Below, piece after piece: positions 45,735 through 51,859 of a stretch of 51,859 nt of DNA. A program made the position numbers and the translations under genes. The stretch covers positions 1 through 51,859 of the forward strand of contig JALEWA010000040.1 of assembly GCA_022788085.1 (NCBI GenBank). Reading direction: 5' to 3'. Within the stretch, counting starts at the first letter, position 1. Every line of letters begins with the position of its first letter. Under the pieces are notes generated by a model. That model made no database searches. It was not told where the DNA came from and worked only from the letters and a program-made list of their open reading frames with translations. Source of the stretch: Lachnospiraceae bacterium (GTDB lineage: Bacteria > Bacillota > Clostridia > Lachnospirales > Lachnospiraceae).

Positions 45735-46354
45735 TATGCGTACACCTCCTCGATAGTCTTAACAGCATCCTTAGTAAGAATTACTGTACCACCCTTCATA
45801 ACGTCGTAAACATTAATGGTATTTGTTAATGCTGTCTGTACGTTAGGAAGATTTCTTGCTGACATAACAACCTTCTCATCATTCTCGTTAAGAACAACGT
45901 ATGCCTTAGCAACCTTTAAGTTATCCATAACGTTCTTGAAGTTCTTTGTCTTGATTTCGTCGAACTTTAACTCATCAACAACGATAAGCTTGTTCTCCTG
46001 AACTCTGCTTGTTAATGCAGACTTTAATGCTGCTCTCTTTTCCGTCTTGTTTAACTTGAAAGAATATTCTCTTGGTACCGGAGCGAATACTACACCGCCA
46101 CCTGTCCACTGTGGAGATCTTGTTGAACCCTGTCTTGCATGACCTGTTCCCTTCTGTCTCCAAGGTTTTCTTCCGCCACCGGATACTTCAGAACGTGTCT
46201 TTGCTTTCTGTGTACCCTGACGATTATTTGCAAGCTGCTGAACAACTGCCATGTGTACTAAGTGCTCATTCACTTCAACACCGAAGACAGCATCGCTTAA
46301 GTCGATAGTCTCAACTTCCTTGCCTTCCATATTATAAACAGATACTTTTGCCAT
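45734..46354 (-). CDS. rplD: 50S ribosomal protein L4
   Basis: 206 residues; tunnel loop [20 protein letters not shown] and the C-terminal fold. L4 is the known S10-operon autoregulator in gamma-proteobacteria; the folded leader before rpsJ makes similar control possible here but unproven. Confidence 0.98.
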   Translation of the reverse strand: MAKVSVYNMEGKEVETIDLSDAVFGVEVNEHLVHMAVVQQLANNRQGTQKAKTRSEVSGGGRKPWRQKGTGHARQGSTRSPQWTGGGVVFAPVPREYSFKLNKTEKRAALKSALTSRVQENKLIVVDELKFDEIKTKNFKNVMDNLKVAKAYVVLNENDEKVVMSARNLPNVQTALTNTINVYDVMKGGTVILTKDAVKTIEEVYA

Positions 46355-46379
46355 CTGTGTGGTCCTCCTTTCGTCCTAA

Positions 46380-47063
46380 TTAAGCTTCAACCTTAACGGT
46401 TTCTTTGATTGTTACTAAAGCCTTCTTAGGTCCTGGTACTGCACCCTTTACTAAAAGTAAATTCTTTTCTGCATCTACTCTTACAACTTCAAGGTTCTGA
46501 ACGGTAACCTTTACGCAGCCCATATGACCTGGCATTCCCTTACCCTTGAATACTCTTGAAGGAGAAGAACATGCACCATTGGAACCCTGATGACGATGGA
46601 ACTTAGAACCATGTGCCATAGGTCCTCTGTGCTGACCATGTCTCTTGATTGCGCCCTGGAATCCTTTACCTTTAGAAATTGCAGATGCATCTACTTTATC
46701 GCCAGCTGCAAAAATGTCAGCCTTGATTTCATTTCCTAATGCATACTCTTCTGCATTCTCAAACTTGAATTCTCTTACATATCTCTTAGAAGAAACTCCT
46801 GCCTTTTCAAAGTGTCCCTTCAGAGCCTTGTTAACACCATGTCTGTGGATAACTTCTTTCTTACCACTCTTATCCTTGTTAACAATCTTGTCCTTTTTGT
46901 CTACAAAGCCAACCTGAACAGCCTTGTATCCATCATTTTCTACTGTCTTAACCTGTGTTACCACACAAGGTCCAGCCTGAAGTACGGTTACTGGGATTAA
47001 AGAACCGTCTTCGTTGAAGATTTGAGTCATTCCGACTTTTGTAGCTAAGATAGCTTTCTTCAT
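46380..47063 (-). CDS. rplC: 50S ribosomal protein L3
   Basis: 227 residues; [19 protein letters not shown], the extension [19 protein letters not shown] and [10 protein letters not shown] longer central region (about 75-125) is typical of clostridial L3. 59 nt after rpsJ. Confidence 0.98.
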   Translation of the reverse strand: MKKAILATKVGMTQIFNEDGSLIPVTVLQAGPCVVTQVKTVENDGYKAVQVGFVDKKDKIVNKDKSGKKEVIHRHGVNKALKGHFEKAGVSSKRYVREFKFENAEEYALGNEIKADIFAAGDKVDASAISKGKGFQGAIKRHGQHRGPMAHGSKFHRHQGSNGACSSPSRVFKGKGMPGHMGCVKVTVQNLEVVRVDAEKNLLLVKGAVPGPKKALVTIKETVKVEA

Positions 47064-47122
47064 TTCTTTACCTCCATTTGTTCTACAGCGGAACGGATTA
47101 CCCGTTCATACTAGTAGGGGTC

Positions 47123-47440
47123 TTATTTGTTCTTCATTTTGATATCGATGTAAACACCAGCCGGCATTTCTAATCTCTGTAATGCATCTACAGTCTTAGG
47201 TGTCGGTGTGATGATATCAATCAGTCTCTTGTGAGTTCTCTGTTCGAACTGCTCTCTGGAGTCCTTGTCCTTGTGTACGGCTCTCAGAATTGTTACAACT
47301 TCCTTCTTAGTAGGAAGAGGTACCGGACCACTTACCTGTGCTCCATTCTTCTTTACTGTTTCGATGATTTTTTTGGCAGATGCATCAACTAACTGATGAT
47401 CGTAAGCTTTTAATGTAATTCTCATTACTTGACTTGCCAT
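47123..47440 (-). CDS. rpsJ: 30S ribosomal protein S10
   Basis: 105 residues; [38 protein letters not shown] and [17 protein letters not shown]. First gene of the S10-spc block; AAGGAGG precedes its ATG. Preceded by a 275-nt folded leader and a good promoter. Confidence 0.98.
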   Translation of the reverse strand: MASQVMRITLKAYDHQLVDASAKKIIETVKKNGAQVSGPVPLPTKKEVVTILRAVHKDKDSREQFEQRTHKRLIDIITPTPKTVDALQRLEMPAGVYIDIKMKNK

Positions 47441-47716
47441 AAAAAAAGTCGCCTCCTTTTCGCACTTTTCATTTCTAAGTACGACAAGCGGTGACTGTAC
47501 ACTCTCCCGTGTGTGTCATGCATTTTACACCCAAGTACAGAGGCGCACCTCTATCCGATGTTGCATTCTCACACGTCGTTTCTACTTCTGTATAATCAGT
47601 AGACTTTGTTGCTTTGTACAGTGACTTGTCGCCAGTTTCCTAACTTGACATTCGCTCCGCGGAAAACCTACCATTACGGTAGCAACCTCACGTTTCATCG
47701 CTATCATGTCACAGCA
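47441..47716 (-). ncRNA. Folded leader RNA of the S10 operon
   Basis: About 275 nt from predicted start to rpsJ. Long-range helices: CGACAAG (47631-47625) with CTTGTCG (47488-47482); ACTGTACA (47622-47615) with TGTACAGT (47501-47494). Inside these are GTGTG/CACAC, UGCA/UGCA and an AGAGG/CCUCU hairpin, plus a side hairpin UCUACU/AGUAGA. A separate CTACC/GGTAG hairpin lies nearer the 5' end. The architecture suggests autoregulation of ribosomal protein synthesis; the binding protein is not shown. Confidence 0.65.
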
Positions 47717-47722
47717 ATTGAT

Positions 47723-47751
47723 AGTATAGCTTAGGCTTATATATTTTGCAA
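47723..47751 (-). promoter_or_regulatory. Predicted promoter of the S10 operon
   Basis: On the - strand, -35 TTGCAA (47751-47746), 17-nt spacer, -10 TATACT (47728-47723). Confidence 0.75.
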
Positions 47752-47926
47752 GTATTTTCTTTCATATTTTGTTGTTTTTTTTTAGATACAATCTTTTTCT
47801 ATAAGCAATGGATATTTTATCACATATAGAATATTCTTATCAACCACTTATTACTGCTAAGTCCTGTCTAAATAGTAACAAAAAAACTTCTTATTCATAT
47901 TATGCCAAAAAGTAACCTTTCAGCCA
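47752..47926. other. AT-rich divergent intergenic region
   Basis: Between the S10 promoter and the methyltransferase promoter; T-rich and A-rich runs, no gene or clear structure seen. Confidence 0.5.
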
Positions 47927-47955
47927 TTTACACAAATGATAATATACATTATTAT
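47927..47955 (+). promoter_or_regulatory. Predicted promoter of the methyltransferase gene
   Basis: -35 TTTACA (47927-47932), 17-nt spacer, -10 TATTAT (47950-47955), 33 bp before the start codon. Confidence 0.6.
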
Positions 47956-47987
47956 AAAGTAAGAAACAAAACAGATAGGAGAAATAT

Positions 47988-48854
47988 ATGTGGATAGCTG
48001 ATAATTGGAAGGATTATGAAGTCATAGATACCTCATCCGGTGAAAAGCTGGAACGCTGGGGTAATTATATTTTAGTAAGACCTGACCCTCAGGTTATTTG
48101 GAATACGCCAAAGAATGCACAAGGATGGAAAAAGAAGAACGGTCATTATCACAGAAGTGCCAAAGGCGGCGGCGAATGGGAATTTTTTAATCTTCCTGAA
48201 GAATGGAGCATTCATTATAAAGAGTTAACATTTAATCTGAAGCCATTTAGTTTTAAACACACAGGACTTTTTCCGGAACAGGCAGTCAATTGGGACTGGT
48301 TTTCTGAATTGATTCGTAATGCCGGCAGACCGATAAAAGTCTTAAACCTCTTTGCCTATACCGGCGGAGCCACCTTAAGTGCAGCAAAAGCCGGAGCTCA
48401 GGTTACACATGTAGACGCATCAAAAGGAATGGTTGCATGGGCAAAGGAAAATGCTGTTTCATCCGGATTAAAGGATGCGCCAATACGCTGGCTTGTTGAT
48501 GACTGCGTAAAATTTGTTGAACGCGAAATACGTCGTGGCAATCATTATGATGCAATCATCATGGATCCTCCATCTTATGGCCGTGGTCCGAAGGGAGAGA
48601 TTTGGAAAATAGAAGAATCTATTTTCCCGTTTATTGAGCTGACAACACAGATTCTATCTGACCAGCCTCTGTTCTTTCTCGTAAATTCCTATACAACCGG
48701 ATTGCAACCGGCTGTATTGACCTATATGATAGAAACAGCAATCTGCTCCCGTTTCGGTGGACATGTTGATGCCTCAGAAATCGGTCTTCCTGTTTCCTCT
48801 AATGGACTGGTTCTACCATGTGGTGCAAGTGGACGCTGGGTTGGTAGTAAATAA
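47988..48854 (+). CDS. Class I SAM-dependent methyltransferase, RlmI/RlmK-like
   Basis: 288 residues. N-terminal 100 residues form a small beta domain; SAM-binding motif I is VLNLFAYTGGATLSAAKAG followed by VDASKGMV, and motif IV is MDPPSYGRG. The DPPSY signature and the layout match the RlmI/RlmK rRNA cytosine/guanine methyltransferase group, but the modified base cannot be read from sequence and no PUA domain is evident. AGGAGA precedes the ATG. Monocistronic. Confidence 0.85.
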   Translation: MWIADNWKDYEVIDTSSGEKLERWGNYILVRPDPQVIWNTPKNAQGWKKKNGHYHRSAKGGGEWEFFNLPEEWSIHYKELTFNLKPFSFKHTGLFPEQAVNWDWFSELIRNAGRPIKVLNLFAYTGGATLSAAKAGAQVTHVDASKGMVAWAKENAVSSGLKDAPIRWLVDDCVKFVEREIRRGNHYDAIIMDPPSYGRGPKGEIWKIEESIFPFIELTTQILSDQPLFFLVNSYTTGLQPAVLTYMIETAICSRFGGHVDASEIGLPVSSNGLVLPCGASGRWVGSK

Positions 48855-48875
48855 AATTACATTCTTAAAAGTCTA

Positions 48876-48907
48876 AAAAGCAGATACCGAATTGATATCT
48901 GCTTTTT
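48876..48907. terminator. Bidirectional terminator
   Basis: AAAAGCAGATA (48876-48886) pairs with TATCTGCTTTTT (48895-48906). The T run serves the + strand gene; the mirrored A run serves the - strand gene ending at 48931. Confidence 0.85.
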
Positions 48908-48930
48908 ATGTACGTCTGTTTTTATACTAT

Positions 48931-49272
48931 TTAATAATTAACGGAATTAATGATTGCTGCCATAGATGCACCAAATGCCACACAAATAATGACACTTAAT
49001 ATAATTCCAATCAACATCCAAACAAGATATGCCTTGAAGAAGTTGGACTTACTCTTTTTGCCACCTCCAAATGCAAATACGAACATCATAATGATATTTA
49101 CACAAGGAATCATCATAAGAAGCAGTGCAACCATCCATTCGCCAAAAGATACCGGTTCCTCCAGATTATCATTCTGATATACCTGCTGATATGGCTGTTG
49201 ATATGGCTGTTGATACGGTTGCTGTGCCTGAAATCCCTGTGGATCCTGATTTGACATATTGTTGTTATCCAT
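48931..49272 (-). CDS. Small membrane protein with QPYQ-repeat N-terminus
   Basis: 113 residues from ATG 49272 with GGGGAGG upstream. The cytoplasmic-type N-terminus has a QQPYQ repeat in tandem (residues about 16-31). Two membrane segments follow (about 45-66 and 82-106) separated by a basic loop (GGGKKSKSNFFKAY). Glutamine/tyrosine-rich N-termini on two-helix proteins are frequent in Lachnospiraceae, function unknown. Likely monocistronic. Confidence 0.7.
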   Translation of the reverse strand: MDNNNMSNQDPQGFQAQQPYQQPYQQPYQQVYQNDNLEEPVSFGEWMVALLLMMIPCVNIIMMFVFAFGGGKKSKSNFFKAYLVWMLIGIILSVIICVAFGASMAAIINSVNY

Positions 49273-49367
49273 GATATGTATCCTCCCCATAAATTTATAC
49301 TATGAGAATATTTTATCATAATTATCCAATATAATGCAACAAAATATACTAAAATTAGATAAATTAG

Positions 49368-49808
49368 TTACTGGAACGAAGTGAAAAGTAACATAAATTT
49401 CGATATCATATTATTTCTATAGTAAGTCATGGGTGGTTCTCCCGGAAATTGCGTCAGCATTCTATACAGGTAAATAACAAACGTAATCACACATACTACT
49501 CCAAGAAAACGCATAACCCATTTACTTTTTTCCCCCAGTATATAACGATTCACCAGAAAATATAGAATCCAGCCAATCCAAAGCGGTGCTGACGGATTCA
49601 GCTTCATGCCCCTTGCAAACCTTCCTGTCAGAATGTAAAATACTGCTCTTGTCATTCCACATCCTGCACAGGGAAAACCAGTTACAATCAGCAAAGGACA
49701 AAATGCATGAAAAACCTTTCTTACAACAATATTCAACACAATCAAAAGCAGTACGGCAATATAATATTGCTTTATATCTGCGATAATCCGTTTCCAGATA
49801 TTCTGCAT
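49368..49808 (-). CDS. DUF2752 membrane protein
   Basis: 146 residues from ATG 49808, with GGAGG upstream. Three membrane segments; the diagnostic CPLLIVTGFPCAGCGMTRA segment (three cysteines) identifies the DUF2752 family of unknown function. Follows the threonine aldolase gene by 19 nt and may share its transcript. Confidence 0.8.
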   Translation of the reverse strand: MQNIWKRIIADIKQYYIAVLLLIVLNIVVRKVFHAFCPLLIVTGFPCAGCGMTRAVFYILTGRFARGMKLNPSAPLWIGWILYFLVNRYILGEKSKWVMRFLGVVCVITFVIYLYRMLTQFPGEPPMTYYRNNMISKFMLLFTSFQ

Positions 49809-49827
49809 ATCTATCCTCCACATCTGC

Positions 49828-50865
49828 TTACAGCTTCTGTATGTCAGAAACCAGTTCCTCTACATTTTCTTCTTTCGTTGCCCAGCTTGTGCAGAAACGA
49901 ACCTTTGCCGGTCCTTTTTTCAGTTCTGCTTCATTCATGCTAAAGGAATACTTTTTTGCCAATGTCATCGCCATCTCATAGGTGAGAATTGGGAATTGCT
50001 GATTCGTTACAGAATCATAAGCAAATGGGATATGCTTCTCTTCAAACGCTTTCTTAATCTTCATGGCAAGTCTGTCAGCATGAGCAGATATCTCCATGTA
50101 CAGATCATCCCGAAACAGCTCTTCAAATTGAATGCCTAAAAGCCTTCCCTTAGCAAGCATTCCACCCTTTTGCTTTATATAGTACCTGAAATCCTTCTTT
50201 AAAGCATTGTTTGTGATTACGACCGCTTCTCCAAACAATGCACCTACCTTGGTTCCACCGATATAAAACACATCACAATACTGTGCCAGATCCTGTAGCG
50301 TAATGTCATTTCCCTCGGCCATCAGACCATAGCCAAGTCTTGCCCCATCTAAGAATAATGGTATTCCATATGCTTTACATGCTTCGCTGATTGCCTGTAG
50401 TTCTTTCTTATTATAAAGAGTTCCATTTTCCGTAGGATTTGATATGTATACCATACCGGGCTGTACCATGTGTTCAAAGCTGTCATCCTGAAAATGCTCC
50501 TCACATAGAGCTTTAATCTGAACTGCCGTGATCTTACCATCTGCACTTGGCAAAGCCAGCACCTTATGTCCTGTTGCTTCCACTGCCCCTGTCTCATGCA
50601 CATTAATATGACCTGATTCAGCACAGATAACACCTTGATGCGGTCTAAGCGCAGCTGCAATAACCGTCATATTCGTCTGGGTTCCTCCTACCAGAAAATG
50701 AACGTCCGCATCTGCGCTTCCACATTTTTCCCGGATCAGCTCTCTTGCATGCTCACAATGCTCATCCTCACCATACCCCTTTGTCTGCTCCATATTAGTT
50801 CTCATAAGTGCCTCCATAATTCTAGGATGAGCACCCTCTGTATAATCACACTCAAATCGAATCAT
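49828..50865 (-). CDS. ltaE: Low-specificity L-threonine aldolase
   Basis: 345 residues of PLP fold I. H86 (SGHINVHETGA), D173 in PLFLDGARLGYG and the Schiff-base lysine K206 in YIGGTKVGALFGEAV match threonine aldolases. Cleaves L-threonine/allo-threonine to glycine and acetaldehyde. Good promoter upstream; first of two genes. Confidence 0.92.
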   Translation of the reverse strand: MIRFECDYTEGAHPRIMEALMRTNMEQTKGYGEDEHCEHARELIREKCGSADADVHFLVGGTQTNMTVIAAALRPHQGVICAESGHINVHETGAVEATGHKVLALPSADGKITAVQIKALCEEHFQDDSFEHMVQPGMVYISNPTENGTLYNKKELQAISEACKAYGIPLFLDGARLGYGLMAEGNDITLQDLAQYCDVFYIGGTKVGALFGEAVVITNNALKKDFRYYIKQKGGMLAKGRLLGIQFEELFRDDLYMEISAHADRLAMKIKKAFEEKHIPFAYDSVTNQQFPILTYEMAMTLAKKYSFSMNEAELKKGPAKVRFCTSWATKEENVEELVSDIQKL

Positions 50866-50904
50866 AATCCTGACCTCTTCTTTCGTAATCTTTCTTTTCT
50901 ACCT

Positions 50905-50933
50905 ATCGTATCACTTTTCAGTAATTTTCTCAA
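50905..50933 (-). promoter_or_regulatory. Predicted promoter of the threonine aldolase gene
   Basis: On the - strand, -35 TTGAGA (50933-50928), 17-nt spacer, -10 TACGAT (50910-50905), 40 bp before the start. Confidence 0.65.
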
Positions 50934-50965
50934 CCAGTACAGCGTTTCTGAAATCGGTGTACTAA

Positions 50966-51859
50966 TTACATATCTTCGATAATCAATGCTTTGATGGAAT
51001 CACTTGAATCACGCTTCCAATTCAAAAGATAAATAGTATAATTTCGATTTCGCTGCATGTTGATTGCTGCTGTAAGCAATATTGTTCCGCCAAAGCCTGG
51101 AAATCTTGCAACCATATTCCTGGTCACCGTATAGATATAAAGACCCGGCCATGCAGACTCAAACTCCGCCACTGCCTGATATCTGAGATTCGGAAAAGTA
51201 ATATACTGATTACCAATTGTTACTGTTAAAGGTCCACTGTTATAAGAAAGATTTGCAGCTCTGACACATGCCATATTCGCGCCTCTGTCACAACCATTAT
51301 CCTTAATCACCTGAATATCAAGACCACTTTCCGTATTAATAATGGCAATGGTAACGTATTCATTGTTCATGAATTCTACCTGCTTTTGTACAAATATGTA
51401 TCCATTTTCTCCCATGATTGTCACGACTTGTGTGCCACTTGATACCTTCTCATATGCTGTAATCTCAGAAAAGTTAAGAGAACTCGAAAACAGATTCTCA
51501 TTCACAAAAACAACAAAGGGATTATAGCCTGCTGCAGCATTTAAGAAACGTACGAAACCTGCTCTTGTACTGGTCGGATTACAGAGTCTGCAAGGCTCAT
51601 TTGGTCTTGGATATGTGGAAATAATCGTACCGATTATATTAGGCAACATGGTAGTATTACCTCCCATATTGCCCATTTGATTGCCACCTTGCGGGAAACT
51701 CGGAGTTGAATAAACTGATCCACCTTGTGGAATACTCGGAGTTGAGTAGACTGATCCACCTTCTTCCGGATTTGGCAATGGAATCATCGGTGTATTATCC
51801 TGCATCGTATCCTCTGACGGACCCGGATAGACAGGTCCGCCCTCTCCCGGATTTGGCAG
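50966..51859 (-). CDS. DUF4397-domain protein with proline-rich repeats (5' end outside window)
   Basis: 297 residues visible; the frame stays open to the window edge, so an ATG at 51805 is probably internal. The N-terminal part repeats LPNPxEGGxVYxxPS and SxPQGGSVYSTPS units, a Pro/Gly/Ser-rich linker. The C-terminal 200 residues carry a DUF4397-like beta domain (VRFLNAAAGYNPFVVFVNE, ITAYEKVSSGTQVVTI). No signal peptide is visible, since the start is missing. Family members are often surface or secreted; function unknown. Confidence 0.75.
   Translation of the reverse strand: MPNPGEGGPVYPGPSEDTMQDNTPMIPLPNPEEGGSVYSTPSIPQGGSVYSTPSFPQGGNQMGNMGGNTTMLPNIIGTIISTYPRPNEPCRLCNPTSTRAGFVRFLNAAAGYNPFVVFVNENLFSSSLNFSEITAYEKVSSGTQVVTIMGENGYIFVQKQVEFMNNEYVTIAIINTESGLDIQVIKDNGCDRGANMACVRAANLSYNSGPLTVTIGNQYITFPNLRYQAVAEFESAWPGLYIYTVTRNMVARFPGFGGTILLTAAINMQRNRNYTIYLLNWKRDSSDSIKALIIEDM

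Noticed and set aside
49190..49225. QQPYQ tandem repeat as a mobile or CRISPR-like repeat
   Set aside because: It is a short coding repeat (four units) in one protein, without spacers or copies elsewhere in the window.

Overview
The window is a low-GC Firmicutes chromosome segment. It most resembles a butyrate-producing gut Lachnospiraceae of the Coprococcus type. The grounds are a complete central butyrate operon, a butyrate kinase gene, a zinc-type S14, a clostridial S10-spc-alpha ribosomal block and an ECF transporter followed by truA-rplM-rpsI. The genus is an inference; no rRNA or species marker is present.

Layout. 1-0.8 kb: 3' end of a butyrate kinase gene and a small Cys-rich C_GCAxxG_C_C protein (+ strand). 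0.9-8.5 kb (- strand): a seven-gene polyamine operon, speD-speA-speE-speB-carboxyspermidine dehydrogenase-nspC-SGNH esterase. It encodes two different routes from putrescine to spermidine and is preceded by a 250-nt leader with a terminator/antiterminator pair. 8.9-15.0 kb (- strand): thl-crt-hbd-bcd-etfB-etfA, acetyl-CoA to butyryl-CoA, with a Rex-like operator at its promoter. 15.2-18.9 kb (- strand): M23 peptidase, long-form HPF, a DnaA-box-bearing AT-rich gap and an SH3b-NlpC/P60 wall hydrolase. 19.0-23.97 kb: trxB, SDR and membrane-protein genes, a membrane GGDEF protein (+), a deleted aminoglycoside adenylyltransferase remnant and a second SDR. 24.2-28.7 kb (- strand): ecfA1-ecfA2-ecfT-truA, then rplM-rpsI from their own consensus promoter. 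28.9-30.4 kb: an M15 peptidase (+) converging on a J-domain gene (-). 30.6-47.4 kb (- strand): rpsJ to secY, then adk-map-KOW-infA-rpmJ, then rpsM-rpsK-rpsD-rpoA-rplQ. 48.0-51.9 kb: an rRNA-type methyltransferase (+), two small membrane proteins, threonine aldolase and a repeat-bearing DUF4397 protein that runs off the window.

How the genes work together. Arginine decarboxylase and agmatinase make putrescine. SpeD/SpeE (aminopropyl donor from SAM) and the dehydrogenase/NspC pair (aspartate semialdehyde donor) each make spermidine. The butyrate operon reduces crotonyl-CoA with the electron-bifurcating Bcd-EtfAB complex; butyrate kinase performs the final ATP-yielding step. The ribosomal block supplies translation, RNA polymerase alpha and SecY.

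The most unusual signals are non-coding: (1) the speD leader, where an upstream segment can pair with almost the whole 5' arm of a 15-bp intrinsic terminator; (2) six back-to-back hairpins between rpmJ and rpsM; (3) a long-range folded leader before rpsJ; (4) two serial terminators and other hairpins between secY and adk; (5) abutting DnaA boxes upstream of hpf. No CRISPR array, insertion sequence, tRNA or rRNA gene was seen.
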